Below, one piece after another: positions 25,507-33,460 of a stretch of 39,079 bases of DNA. The DNA lies in contig JAYVTG010000110.1 in NCBI GenBank assembly GCA_043774625.1, positions 1-39,079 of the forward strand. The letters are read 5' to 3'. The notes below the pieces were generated by a model. That model made no database searches. It saw only the letters and a program-made list of their open reading frames with translations, and was not told the DNA's origin. Within the stretch, counting starts at the first letter, position 1, and the number at the start of each line of letters is the position of its first letter. Made by a program: the position numbers and the translations under genes. Source of the DNA: JAAFIP01 sp043774625 (GTDB lineage: Bacteria; Pseudomonadota; Gammaproteobacteria; Burkholderiales; Burkholderiaceae_C).

Positions 25507-25548
25507 ACGCTATTAAATTAGTAGCTGCTTACGCATATTCCACGCTGG
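25507..25548 (-). repeat. Two-hairpin element, copy 9 (reverse)
   Basis: On the minus strand: CCAGCGTGGAATATGCGT plus GCTACTAATTTAATAGC. It starts 8 nt after the ATL-TfoX stop but is antisense to it, one of two such exceptions. Confidence 0.95.
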
Positions 25549-25650
25549 CATTGCGGCATTTTATTGTGTAATTTACGGTTTTACCCTATGCGTAGGCATG
25601 CTAAAGTTTGGTAAGCTTTGGCTATTGACCAACCCGTTCCCCAAAGCCCT

Positions 25651-26613
25651 ATGAAACCCATTTTCAAACACCTGCTCAGCGCCACCGCCCTACTGATTAG
25701 CGCCAGTTTTGCGCATGCGCAAGGCTTTCCTAACAAAGGCATCAAATTCGTCGTGCCCTTCCCTGCCGGTAGCGCTACCGACAACGTGGGCCGCATCGTA
25801 GCCCAAGCCATGAGCGAGTCTTTGGGCCAAAGCATTACCGTAGAAAACAAGGCTGGTGCCAATGGCATTTTGGGCGCAGAAGCCGTGAAAGCCGCTGCGG
25901 GCGACCCTTACACCCTGCTGGTCACCACCAACACCACGCAGGCGGCCAACGTCAGTCTGTACAAAAAGCTCAGCTACGACCCGGTGAAAGACTTCACGCC
26001 GATTGGCAAAGTGGGCGTTACCGGCTTTGTGTTGATGGTAAAAACCGACTTTCCTGCCAAAGACCTCAAAGAGTTCATCGCCGGTGCTAAAGCGCAACCG
26101 GGCAAGCTGTCTTACGGCCACGGGTCCGCTGGTTCACTGGTGTCCGCTGCCATGTTCAACCAAATGGCTGGCGTAGACGCAGCCAGCATTCCCTACAAAG
26201 GCATTCCGCCCGCGCTGACCGATTTGCTGGGCGGCCAACTGCAATACGCCTTTGCCGACGTGGGTAACGCAGCATCGCAAATCAAGGGCGGGCTGCTGCG
26301 CGGCCTGGGCACCACCACGGCCAAGCGCGCGGGCCGCTTGCCGCAGGTGCCCTCCATTGGCGAGGTGGTGCCCGGCTACGATATCAGCGCCTGGTTTGGC
26401 TTGATGGCACCGGCGGGCATTCCTGCAGACGCAGCCAAAAGGCTGAACGACACACTACAAGCCGTGCTGGCCAAACCCGAAGTGCGCGAGAAGCTGGCGG
26501 GCGCTGGCATTGACATGGATGTGCAAGACAGCGCCGCGCTGGCCCGCACCATTGATGCAGAGATTACCAAATGGCGCGGCTGGGTGAAGACGGCGAACAT
26601 ACAGCCAGAATAA
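25651..26613 (+). CDS. Bug/TctC-family periplasmic substrate-binding protein
   Basis: 320 residues. The chosen ATG gives a clear Sec signal, MKPIFKHLLSATALLISASF, with cleavage expected after AHA; an 11-codon extension is rejected. The mature part starts with the Bug pattern FPNKGIKFVVPFPAGSATDN. It continues with VENKAGANGILGAEAV, FTPIGKVG, LSYGHGSAGS, IPYKGIPPALTDLLGGQLQY and GLMAPAGIPADAAKRLND. These proteins bind organic acids or similar anions, classically for TctAB-type transporters, although many are orphans as here. The ligand is unknown. Such genes are highly expanded in Burkholderiales. Confidence 0.93.
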   Translation: MKPIFKHLLSATALLISASFAHAQGFPNKGIKFVVPFPAGSATDNVGRIVAQAMSESLGQSITVENKAGANGILGAEAVKAAAGDPYTLLVTTNTTQAANVSLYKKLSYDPVKDFTPIGKVGVTGFVLMVKTDFPAKDLKEFIAGAKAQPGKLSYGHGSAGSLVSAAMFNQMAGVDAASIPYKGIPPALTDLLGGQLQYAFADVGNAASQIKGGLLRGLGTTTAKRAGRLPQVPSIGEVVPGYDISAWFGLMAPAGIPADAAKRLNDTLQAVLAKPEVREKLAGAGIDMDVQDSAALARTIDAEITKWRGWVKTANIQPE

Positions 26614-26632
26614 TCGTTAAATACGGACAATG

Positions 26633-26674
26633 CCAGCGTGGAATATGCGCAATCAGCTATTTAATTTGTAGCAA
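26633..26674 (+). repeat. Two-hairpin element, copy 10
   Basis: CCAGCGTGGAATATGCGC plus GCTATTTAATTTGTAGC, 19 nt after the Bug gene stop, sense orientation. Confidence 0.95.
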
Positions 26675-26689
26675 CTAGACTGAACCACA

Positions 26690-27775
26690 ATGACAACAAG
26701 CACCACGTCAAAACCCATTCAGGTCGCCGTCATCGGCTACGGCCTGGCTGGCAAAGCCTTTCACGCACCCGTTATTGCAGGCGTGCCCGGCCTGCAATTA
26801 GCCTGCATTTGCTCCAGCAAGGCAGATGAAATTGCAACCGATTGGCCGCAGGCTCGTGCCGTGGCCAAACCCGAGGACATTTGGCAAGACGCGTCGATTG
26901 ACCTGGTGGTGATTGCGTCTCCTAACGGCACGCACCACGCTCTGGCCAAGGCGGCTTTGCTGGCAGGCAAGCATGTGGTGATAGACAAACCCTGCACAGT
27001 CACCTTGGCTGAAACCCAAGACTTGCTGGCAACTGCCACAGCGCAGCAACGCGTGCTCACAGTTTTTCAAAATCGCCGCTGGGACGCTGATTTTTTGAAT
27101 CTTCAGCAAGTCCTGACCAGCGGGCAGTTGGGGCGGATTGTGCATTTTGAATCGCACTTTGACCGCTACCGCCTGCCCAATCTGGCCAAATGGCGCGAAC
27201 ACGATATTCCCGGCTCCAACCAGTGGCTAGACCTGGGCTCGCACCTGGTAGACCAAGCGCTGCAGCTTTTTGGCATGCCAGACGACCTGATGGTAGACGT
27301 GGCCCAGCAGCGCGAAGGCACGCTCACCAATGACCAGTTTCACGCCCAACTGCGTTACCCCACGCGCTTTCCAGGCCTGCGCGTGGTGCTGCACGCCGGT
27401 GCCTGCGTCACCACACCCGGGCCGCGCTTTGCGGTGCACGGCACCGGGGGCAGCTACGTAAAGTACGGGCTGGATGTGCAAGAAGATGCCTTGCGCGCCG
27501 GGCAACGCCCAGAGCTAGGCGACCTGGGCGACTGGGGCCGCGACCCGCACGTTGGTGCCTTGGTGTTGCAAGGCGATGCCCAGCCCAAGCTGGCAGCGCC
27601 TGTGGCGGGCAACTACCTGCAGTTTTACGCCCGCTTACGCGACCACCTGCTGGGCCATGGCCCTGCGCCAGTAACCCCCCAGCAGGTACACCAGGTCATG
27701 GCCGTTCTTAGCCGTGGCGAGCAAAGCGTGCGCGAGGGGCGATTTGTGGCAACTGCAGACCTTTTTGTGAGCTAA
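26690..27775 (+). CDS. Gfo/Idh/MocA-family oxidoreductase (YdgJ-like)
   Basis: 361 residues. N-terminal Rossmann fold with VAVIGYGLAGKAFHAPVI, then VVIASPNGTHHALAKAAL and HVVIDKPCTVTLAET, where DKP corresponds to the family's EKP motif. The second domain carries NRRWDADFLNLQQVL, HFESHFDRYRLP and WLDLGSHLVDQALQLFG, containing the conserved His of the active site. Members are NAD(P)-dependent dehydrogenases of sugars or cyclic polyols. The overall pattern is closest to E. coli YdgJ. Substrate unknown. No signal peptide. It begins 16 nt after a two-hairpin element and ends 12 nt before another. Confidence 0.9.
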   Translation: MTTSTTSKPIQVAVIGYGLAGKAFHAPVIAGVPGLQLACICSSKADEIATDWPQARAVAKPEDIWQDASIDLVVIASPNGTHHALAKAALLAGKHVVIDKPCTVTLAETQDLLATATAQQRVLTVFQNRRWDADFLNLQQVLTSGQLGRIVHFESHFDRYRLPNLAKWREHDIPGSNQWLDLGSHLVDQALQLFGMPDDLMVDVAQQREGTLTNDQFHAQLRYPTRFPGLRVVLHAGACVTTPGPRFAVHGTGGSYVKYGLDVQEDALRAGQRPELGDLGDWGRDPHVGALVLQGDAQPKLAAPVAGNYLQFYARLRDHLLGHGPAPVTPQQVHQVMAVLSRGEQSVREGRFVATADLFVS

Positions 27776-27787
27776 ATATGGCTATGG

Positions 27788-27829
27788 CCAGCGCAGAATA
27801 TGCGCGAGCAGCTATAAATTAAATAGCAA
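27788..27829 (+). repeat. Two-hairpin element, copy 11
   Basis: CCAGCGCAGAATATGCGC plus GCTATAAATTAAATAGC, 12 nt after the oxidoreductase stop, sense orientation. Confidence 0.95.
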
Positions 27830-27844
27830 TTAATATCCCTTAGC

Positions 27845-29032
27845 GTGGCACAAGCAAATATGGCTTATCCCCCCGGCGCCCTGCACGGCATCCGCATCAT
27901 CGACATGACGGGTGTGGTGCTGGGGCCTTATGCCACGCAGATTTTGGGTGACTACGGGGCAGACGTTATCAAGATCGAACCGCCCGCAGGCGACATCATG
28001 CGCCATGCCGGGCCGATGAAGCACCCCGGTATGGGGCATATTTTTGTCAATGCCAACCGCAACAAACGCTCGGTGGTGCTGGACTTAAAACTGCCTGCGC
28101 ACAAGGCTGCGCTGCTGAAATTGTGTGAAACGGCAGACGTGTTGACCTTCAACATTCGCCCTGCGTCCATGGCGCGGCTGGGCTTGTCGTATGACGCTTT
28201 GAGGGCGGTCAACCCGCGCCTGATTTACTGCGGTGCCTACGGCTACAGCGAAGGCGGGCCATACAGCGCCCTGCCCGCCTATGACGACCTGATTCAAGGC
28301 GCGGCCTGCATCCCCTGGCTGATGACGCAAAGCGGCAGCCCCGAGCCGCGCTACGTGCCCGCCACCTTTGCCGACCGCGTCACGGCGCTGAACATGGTGC
28401 ACGCCGTCATGGCCGCGCTGATTGCACGCGACAAACGCGGCGGCACCGGCGTTGGCCAAAGCGTAGAGGTGCCCATGTTTGAATGCCTGTTGCAGTTTGT
28501 ACTGGGCGAACACCTAGGCGGCGAAACCTGGCAGCCACCGATTGCCCCCATGGGCCACAGCCGCATGTTGGCCGCCAACCGCAAACCCTACGCCACCGCA
28601 GACGGCCACATTTGCGCGCTGATGTACAACGACGCGCACTGGAAGGCGTTTTTGAACCTCATAGGCAAGGGCATATTGTTTGATACCGATGCGCGCTTCA
28701 CCACGCAAAGCGCGCGCATCCAACACATCGACGAGCTGTACGGTTTTGTGCAAGAGCAATTGCGCGCCAACACCAGCACCTATTGGCTACAAGAACTGGT
28801 AGCACGCGACATACCCGCCATGCCCATGATGCGCCTGCCCGACTTGCTAACCGACCCGCACCTGGCCGCAACGCAAGGCTGGGTAGACATGCCCCACCCG
28901 CATGAAGGCGCGCTACGCCAACTGCGCCCGCCCGTGCGCATGAGCGGCACGCCTACCCGCATTCGGTTTGGCGCGCCGCTGCTGGGAGAGCACACTAGCC
29001 AGGTGCTGAACGAGGCTGGCATTTTGCTATAA
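27845..29032 (+). CDS. CaiB/BaiF (family III) CoA transferase
   Basis: 395 residues. Family III blocks: LHGIRIIDMTGVVLGPYATQ, LGDYGADVIKIEPPAGD, FVNANRNKRSVVLDLK, ADVLTFNIRP, LGLSYDALRAVNPRLIYCGA and VGQSVEVPMFECLLQF. Members move CoA between carboxylic acids; the catalytic Asp is expected in the AYDDLIQG region. GTG (27845) and ATG (27860) are both possible starts; GTG is given. The last codons and TAA (ATT TTG CTA TAA) overlap the end of a two-hairpin element lying in reverse. The next gene is an acyl-CoA synthetase, so the two may act on related acyl groups. Substrate unknown. Confidence 0.92.
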   Translation: MAQANMAYPPGALHGIRIIDMTGVVLGPYATQILGDYGADVIKIEPPAGDIMRHAGPMKHPGMGHIFVNANRNKRSVVLDLKLPAHKAALLKLCETADVLTFNIRPASMARLGLSYDALRAVNPRLIYCGAYGYSEGGPYSALPAYDDLIQGAACIPWLMTQSGSPEPRYVPATFADRVTALNMVHAVMAALIARDKRGGTGVGQSVEVPMFECLLQFVLGEHLGGETWQPPIAPMGHSRMLAANRKPYATADGHICALMYNDAHWKAFLNLIGKGILFDTDARFTTQSARIQHIDELYGFVQEQLRANTSTYWLQELVARDIPAMPMMRLPDLLTDPHLAATQGWVDMPHPHEGALRQLRPPVRMSGTPTRIRFGAPLLGEHTSQVLNEAGILL

Positions 29033-29065
29033 TTATTATAGCTGCTCGCGCATATTCTGCGCTGG
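29024..29065 (-). repeat. Two-hairpin element, copy 12 (reverse), overlapping a stop codon
   Basis: Minus strand: CCAGCGCAGAATATGCGC plus GCTATAATAATTATAGC. Its plus-strand TTGCTATAA supplies the last two codons and the stop of the CoA transferase. Confidence 0.95.
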
Positions 29066-29181
29066 TAATTGGCCAAAAGCATATTATCTTGCAGTTTTTT
29101 CAAATCCCTACTACCATGCGCCATGAGCCTGCTGTTACGTGACTTATTTGGCAACTGCAACAACATGAGTGAGGACGAGAC

Positions 29182-30861
29182 ATGGCACACAACAAACTGA
29201 TGCTGGACTACATCTACGAGCATGAAACCAGCCGCAAAGACCAGATATTTTTGACCCAACCGATTGGCAACAACCAGGTGGTGGACTACACTTGGGGCCA
29301 GACGATGGATCAGGCGCGACGCATGGCCGCGCACCTGCAGGCGCAGGGTTTTGCACCTGGCTCGCGCATCGCCATCCTGTCCAAAAACTGTGCGCATTTT
29401 TTTATGGCCGAGCTGTCCATCTGGATGGCGGGCTACACCACGGTAGCCATCTTTCCCACCGAGTCTGCCCAGACGGTGCGTTACGTGTTGGACCATAGCG
29501 AAGCCAGTTTGCTGTTTGTGGGCAAGCTGGACATTTGGCCGCAACAGGCCAGCGCCGTACCGTCTGGCCTGCCCTGCGTCGCTTTTCCGTTGTCACCCGC
29601 AACGGACTTTGCAACCTGGGACAGCATTACCGCCAAAACGCCGCCTATCGCTGGCAAACCCGAACGCGCCGGGACCGATTTGGCGATGATCATCTATACA
29701 TCAGGTTCGACCGGGCAACCCAAGGGGGTGATGCAGAACTTTGAAGCTATCACCCGCGTATCTGAAGGTTTGGTTAGCCGAATAAACGAACTGTTCGGGA
29801 TCGACCATCCCCCCCGCTTTTTGTCGTATCTGCCCTTGGCGCATGTGTATGAACGGGCCTGGATAGAGTGCAATTGCCTGCTGGCAGGGCGGGCGCATAT
29901 TTATTTTGCTGAAAACCTGGACACTTTTTTGCAAGACTTGCAGCGCGCGCGGCCCACGATTTTTCTGTCGGTGCCGCGTTTATGGCTCAAGTTTCAGCAA
30001 GGCGTTTTGAGTAAAGTGCCTGCAAAAAAACTTGATCGCATGCTGCGCATTCCCATCCTGGGCAAAATAGTAGGCCGCAAAGTGCTAACGGGCCTGGGCT
30101 TGAACAACGTGCTGTTGGCGGGCAGCGGGTCAGCACCCATACCGCCCGCCTTGATCGACTGGTATCGCCGCCTGGGTTTGAACCTGATAGAAGGCTACGC
30201 CATGACTGAGGACTTTGCCTATTCACACACTGCGCCCCAAACCAATGCGGCACCAGGCCATGTGGGCATTGCCTACCCAAGCGTGCAAGTGCGCATAGAA
30301 GATGACGGGGAAATACTCATCAAGTCACCGGGCCAGTTGGTGGGCTATTTCAAGCAGCCAGATCTGGACGCAGAAGTGTTTACCGCCGACGGATTCTTTC
30401 GCACGGGCGATTTGGGTGTGCTGCGGCCAGACGGTCAGCTCAAGCTCACGGGGCGCAAAAAAGAATTGTTTAAAACCGGCAAAGGCAAATACGTGGCTCC
30501 AGCGCCCATAGAAAACCGCATCAACGAACACCCGATGGTGGAGCTGTCCATGGTGTCTGGCGTGGGCCAAGAAGCGGCGTATGCCATGGTCATGCCCGCC
30601 GAAAGCCTGCGCCCCAAACTGAGCAACCCCGCCGTGCGCGCCGAGGTAGAGGCTGAAATGTCTGCACTGCTGGTGCGGGTGAACGCGGGCCTGGCAGACT
30701 ACGAAAAACTACGCATGCTGGTGCTAATGCGCGAGCCATGGTCGATAGACAACGGCTTTTTAACGCCAACGATGAAGATTAAACGTGCGCGGATTGAAGC
30801 AGCAGTAGCCCCAACCGTAGACGCGTGGTATGCAGAAAAAAGTACTGTGCTGTGGGCTTGA
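29182..30861 (+). CDS. AMP-dependent (long-chain) acyl-CoA synthetase
   Basis: 559 residues. Activates a carboxylic acid with ATP and joins it to CoA. The phosphate loop IIYTSGSTGQPKGVMQNF lies near residue 170. SYLPLAHVYERAWIE, YFAENLDTFLQDLQRARPTI, VPRLWLKFQQGV, LIEGYAMTED (A5 motif), GFFRTGDLG (A7) and GRKKELFKTGKGKYVAPAPI (A8/A9) follow the long-chain subgroup pattern; TPTMKIKRARIE holds the catalytic Lys region. The preceding CoA transferase on the same strand suggests a shared route, but the 149-bp gap argues against tight coupling. A purine-rich GAGGACGAGAC precedes the ATG. Confidence 0.93.
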   Translation: MAHNKLMLDYIYEHETSRKDQIFLTQPIGNNQVVDYTWGQTMDQARRMAAHLQAQGFAPGSRIAILSKNCAHFFMAELSIWMAGYTTVAIFPTESAQTVRYVLDHSEASLLFVGKLDIWPQQASAVPSGLPCVAFPLSPATDFATWDSITAKTPPIAGKPERAGTDLAMIIYTSGSTGQPKGVMQNFEAITRVSEGLVSRINELFGIDHPPRFLSYLPLAHVYERAWIECNCLLAGRAHIYFAENLDTFLQDLQRARPTIFLSVPRLWLKFQQGVLSKVPAKKLDRMLRIPILGKIVGRKVLTGLGLNNVLLAGSGSAPIPPALIDWYRRLGLNLIEGYAMTEDFAYSHTAPQTNAAPGHVGIAYPSVQVRIEDDGEILIKSPGQLVGYFKQPDLDAEVFTADGFFRTGDLGVLRPDGQLKLTGRKKELFKTGKGKYVAPAPIENRINEHPMVELSMVSGVGQEAAYAMVMPAESLRPKLSNPAVRAEVEAEMSALLVRVNAGLADYEKLRMLVLMREPWSIDNGFLTPTMKIKRARIEAAVAPTVDAWYAEKSTVLWA

Positions 30862-30885
30862 TACGTTTTGATCAGCGCTGTTTGT

Positions 30886-31140
30886 TTAGCGGCTTTTCAG
30901 CTTGCGCCAAGCTAAAAAATCGTCTTTGGATTGTTGCTCGGTGGGTGGGTACAGGCCCAGTATTGAACGGCCTTCTTGCACTTTTTCTAAAACAAAATCT
31001 TCAAACGCAGTCATCTCGGTAGCCTCGATCGCTATCTCATCAGCAATGCCCGCTGGAATGATGAAAGCAATCGAGTCCATGCGCTCGCGCACTGGGGCGC
31101 TTTGCATGGCGGTGGCAATAGCAGCTTCCAGTTTGTCCAC
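30886..31140 (-). pseudogene. RraA-like C-terminal fragment
   Basis: An 84-residue frame whose last two thirds (AFIIPAGIADEIAIEATEMT, FEDFVLEKVQEGRSILGLYP) resemble the C-terminal end of RraA-family proteins (RNase E regulators and HMG/CHA aldolase relatives). The catalytic N-terminal two thirds of that family is missing, and the first ~18 residues do not match. It opens the decayed region that runs to about 34.8 kb. It could also be a small intact gene of unknown function; no clear ribosome site supports that. Confidence 0.5.
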
Positions 31141-31203
31141 TACAGTTTTACCAGTCTAAATTTAAATTGGCTGGATTTACACTTTGAATTAGCCAGACCA
31201 GCG

Positions 31204-31320
31204 GCTGCGCATCTCCCAATTCGCACCAGAGACCAGGACGAGGTGGATTTGGTCATTGAAGACCAGCGCGGTCTGCGTCAATTGCAAGCCGCCGTGGGTT
31301 ATATGAGTGCCAAATTAGCC
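31204..31320 (+). pseudogene. DUF4143-type ATPase remnant with internal deletion
   Basis: One frame reads RTRDQDEVDLVIEDQRGLRQ then LQAAVG. RDxDxxEVDLVIE is the nuclease-like block of DUF4143 ATPases and RGLRxLQxAxG is a second block that normally lies about 20 residues further on. The two are joined directly, so an in-frame deletion is likely. No start codon or N-terminal AAA part is present. A two-hairpin element follows. Confidence 0.5.
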
Positions 31321-31325
31321 TGTAG

Positions 31326-31367
31326 CCAGCGTGGAATATGCGCAAGCAGCTATCAAATACAGAGCAA
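31326..31367 (+). repeat. Two-hairpin element, copy 13
   Basis: CCAGCGTGGAATATGCGC plus GCTATCAAATACAGAGC, after the DUF4143 remnant and before a Bro-N pseudogene. Confidence 0.93.
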
Positions 31368-31421
31368 TCGTTGAACCTTCAAATACTGTGTAAAAATATA
31401 GCCACATAAAGAAAGCTCACC

Positions 31422-32003
31422 ATGAAAATGCTGCCCACCGATTTCGACGGCCAATCCATACGGCGTGTGTTTGACGAAGACACTGAGACCTGGTGGTTTT
31501 CGGTGATTGACGTGGTGCAGGTGCTGACGCAGCAGGCCGACTATCAAACCGCACGCAAGTATTGGAACAAGCTCAAAGAACGCTTAGCTAAAGAAGGCAG
31601 CGAGTCGGTGACAAACTGTCACCGACTGAAATTGCCGGCAGCCGATGGCAAAACTACCTCACTGACGTAGCCACCGCCGAAACGCTCTTGCGCCTGGTCC
31701 AATCCGTCCCCAGCCCCAAAGCCGAGCCCATCAAGCTCTGGCTTGCCAAAGTGGGCTACGAGCGCATGCAAGAAATGGCCGACCCCGCACTGTCGCTCAA
31801 CCGTGCCCGCCAAACCTGGCAACAGCACGGCCGCAGTAAGTGTGTGGCCCCCACGCTCGTCGCTTCGCGTACTTCGCTGCCCCCAAAGGGGGCGCTTGTG
31901 GCTAGGGGCGGCCCGTCGCCACAAATGGATACAGCAGCGCATGACCGGCCAGAAAACCCGCAACAAGCTTACCGATTACTGGCGCGAGCTCATCTCAATC
32001 TGA
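31422..32003 (+). pseudogene. Bro-N domain protein, frameshifted and interrupted
   Basis: Starts MKMLPTDFDGQSIRRVF, then DTETWWFSVIDVVQVLTQQA and KYWNKLKERL, the N-terminal domain of Bro/antirepressor proteins. After DGK (31650-31653) one base is missing and the gene continues in another frame with LRLVQSVPSPKAEPIKLW, LAKVGYERMQEMADP and NRARQTWQQHGRS. An 81-bp inserted repeat (31843-31923) breaks it again before KWIQQRMTGQKTRNKLTDYW and a stop at 32003. Bro-N proteins bind DNA and occur in phages and mobile islands. A second, shorter copy lies at 34565-34842. Not functional as one protein. Confidence 0.88.
31843..31923. repeat. Small GC-rich inserted element with terminal inverted repeat
   Basis: TGTGGC at the left end and GCCACA at the right end flank about 81 bp containing GCCCCC...GGGGGC palindromes. 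It sits inside the Bro-N pseudogene between codons that are adjacent in the family. It resembles a GC-rich miniature repeat common in Comamonadaceae (from memory). Confidence 0.65.
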
Positions 32004-32056
32004 ACGCCTCTTTTCCCACAATTGGTCACAACACACCTTTCTGCCAATCGTAAAAA

Positions 32057-32075
32057 TACGGCAATGCCGTATAAT
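32057..32075 (+). promoter_or_regulatory. Operator/promoter of the HigB/HigA-like module
   Basis: TACGGCA-A-TGCCGTA (32057-32071) is a palindrome with 7-bp arms that overlaps a perfect -10 box TATAAT (32070-32075). This fits autorepression by the HTH antitoxin encoded downstream. Confidence 0.7.
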
Positions 32076-32092
32076 TTTCCAAGAACAATAAC

Positions 32093-32251
32093 ATGCTGAC
32101 CATCGTCGAATCGCCCATCTTTCAAAGCCAGTGGTCTGACTATTGGAGTGACAAAGAAAAAGACGAATTCTTCGAGCACATCGCACTCAACCCAGAAGCG
32201 GGCGATGTGTTGAAGCAATTGAAACAGGAGCTTGAAAATGCCACTGACTGA
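32093..32251 (+). pseudogene. RelE/HigB-type toxin collapsed by in-frame internal deletion
   Basis: 52 residues. The front, MLTIVESPIFQSQWSDYWSD to LNPEAGDV, matches the start of ~105-residue RelE/HigB toxins of the group that precede an HTH antitoxin. The end LKQLKQELENA matches their last helix. The middle (normally GSGGVRKxRW and RVIY) is gone, but the frame is kept. The start is the first ATG after the promoter. Its stop overlaps the antitoxin start by 14 bp, the normal operon layout. It cannot be an active toxin because the catalytic middle is missing. Confidence 0.8.
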
Positions 32252-32564
32252 TAAACAACTCAAAACCCGAGATGCCAAGCGCGACATCGGTGCCGAGCTA
32301 CTGCAAGCCGTGCGCGACATGAAAGCGGGCAAAGGCAAAGTCGTCGCCAAAATCGAAGTGCCGCCTGTTGTCACTGCGCGCATGAAATCTGGCCTTTCGC
32401 AAAGTCAGTTCGCCAGCCTGATGGGCGTTTCCGTTCGCACCCTGCAAGACTGGGAGCAAGGCCGCCGCCAACCCTCTGGCGCAGCGCAAACATTAATCAC
32501 CATTGCTGAGCAGCAGCCGAAGGTTCTGAAGCAGGTGCTGAAAGCGCAAGCCGCTGCGGCTTGA
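32238..32564 (+). CDS. HTH antitoxin (HigA/NadS-like), intact
   Basis: 108 residues with ATG at 32238. Residues ~50-95 form an XRE helix-turn-helix: VVTARMKSGLSQSQFASLMG and VSVRTLQDWEQGRRQPSGAA. The N-terminal part DAKRDIGAELLQAVRDMKAG is typical for antitoxins of this type. It probably binds the palindrome over the promoter. Its toxin partner upstream is collapsed, so this is an orphan antitoxin that may persist as a regulator or as protection against a related toxin. Confidence 0.87.
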   Translation: MPLTDKQLKTRDAKRDIGAELLQAVRDMKAGKGKVVAKIEVPPVVTARMKSGLSQSQFASLMGVSVRTLQDWEQGRRQPSGAAQTLITIAEQQPKVLKQVLKAQAAAA

Positions 32565-32570
32565 ATAAGC

Positions 32571-32741
32571 TTTGATTGGCAAATCTTAGCGCGGCGACAA
32601 GGCGCACTTCGTCACCCGGCGTTAACTGAGCTCAAGGCGCTGCATGCAGGCAACGCGGTTCGATTTGGCATCGGGCCGTTGGAGTGGGCTGAACAACTGA
32701 TGCATCCGTTTGATGATGGCAACGGCCGCAGTACGGGATAA
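32571..32741 (+). pseudogene. Fused remnants of a Gp49-like toxin and a Fic protein
   Basis: A single open frame without its own upstream start reads LRHPALTELKALHAGNAVR, resembling the middle of Gp49/HigB-like toxins. It then runs directly into LMHPFDDGNGRSTG, the Fic motif HPFxDGNGR, and stops. The two parts come from unrelated families, so this is a scar of recombination or deletion. It is in the same frame as the preceding antitoxin, after its stop. Confidence 0.5.
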
Positions 32742-32764
32742 TTGTTGGTCAAAAATGGCTGTAG

Positions 32765-32805
32765 CCAGCGTAGAATATGCGCAAGCAGCTATAAAAATAA
32801 GAGCG
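32765..32805 (+). repeat. Two-hairpin element, copy 14
   Basis: CCAGCGTAGAATATGCGC plus GCTATAAAAATAAGAGC, 23 nt after the Fic remnant stop. Confidence 0.92.
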
Positions 32806-32824
32806 GTTTGATGGTTTGAGATAC

Positions 32825-32853
32825 TTGCAATTCTGTAAACCATAGATTACAAT
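32825..32853 (+). promoter_or_regulatory. Promoter with inverted repeat, second toxin/antitoxin module
   Basis: TTGCAA (32825-32830), 17-bp spacer, TACAAT (32848-32853). TGTAA (32834-32838) and TTACA (32847-32851) form an inverted repeat over the spacer and -10 box. The toxin ATG lies 6 nt after the -10 box, so the message would be leaderless. Confidence 0.65.
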
Positions 32854-32859
32854 CCAATC

Positions 32860-32976
32860 ATGCTCCAAATCCTCCGCACAGCCGACTTCGACACATGGCT
32901 GGCTGCATTGCGCGACAAAATGGGGCAAAAGCAGGTGTTGGCCAGGCTGGCCCGCTTGTCTTTGGGGCACCGGTGA
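32860..32976 (+). pseudogene. RelE/ParE-family toxin, truncated
   Basis: 38 residues: MLQILRTADFDTWLAALRDK, then QVLARLARLSLG, the N-terminal third of addiction-module killer proteins of about 100 residues. The catalytic C-terminal part is absent, and the frame ends where the antitoxin begins. TGA overlaps the antitoxin GTG by 3 bp. The promoter is intact. Second case in this region of a lost toxin with a preserved antitoxin. Confidence 0.78.
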
Positions 32977-33302
32977 CACTTGTGAAACCTACCGCCGCCG
33001 CACAACTTGGCATCAAACCCTTTGAAGCTGCCGACTACCTGCAATCTGACGAAGACTGCGCCCAGTACCTGCAGGCCTGCATGGACGAAGCCCCCGAAGA
33101 CGCCGCCCTGTTCACCAAAGCCGTAGGCGACATTGCGCGGGCGCGCGGCATGATGCAACTGGCCCGCGAGACCGGCATCACCCGCGAAGGCCTGTACAAG
33201 GCCCTGGGCGAACAAGGCAACCCCAGCTTTGCCACCGTCGTCAAAGTCATGCATGCACTGGGCTTGCAGTTCAATGTTGGCGCGCGCGCAGCGCAAGGGT
33301 GA
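32973..33302 (+). CDS. HigA-like addiction-module antidote protein, intact
   Basis: About 109 residues from GTG 32973; a second GTG at 32982 (VKPTAAAQL) is also possible. Blocks: FEAADYLQSDEDCAQYLQAC, FTKAVGDIARARGMMQLARE and TGITREGLYKALGEQGNPSF, then ATVVKVMHALGLQF. This is the standard antidote protein with a C-terminal helix-turn-helix. It probably represses the promoter at 32825-32853. Its toxin partner is truncated. The last ~33 codons and the following repeat are duplicated at 34353-34509. Confidence 0.88.
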   Translation: MTLVKPTAAAQLGIKPFEAADYLQSDEDCAQYLQACMDEAPEDAALFTKAVGDIARARGMMQLARETGITREGLYKALGEQGNPSFATVVKVMHALGLQFNVGARAAQG

Positions 33303-33316
33303 AATTGGCCACTGGC

Positions 33317-33356
33317 CCAGATAGAATAAGCGCGGGCAGCTACTGAAAACAGAGCA
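33317..33356 (+). repeat. Two-hairpin element, copy 15 (degenerate)
   Basis: CCAGATAGAATAAGCGCG, then GCAGCTACTGAAAACAGAGC, 14 nt after the HigA-like stop. Stem 1 has decayed. Confidence 0.8.
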
Positions 33357-33460
33357 CAGTCACCCATGGTGCAGTGAATAAACTCAATATTCACCGCATT
33401 TACTGCGTCGAATAAAGCGTCAATACAAATACCATTTTTTGGTACTGGTAAAGCCGTTAA

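Noticed and set aside
30886..31140. A complete small regulatory protein.
   Set aside because: Its similarity is to the C-terminal third of RraA-like proteins only, and it borders other remnants, so a fragment is more likely.
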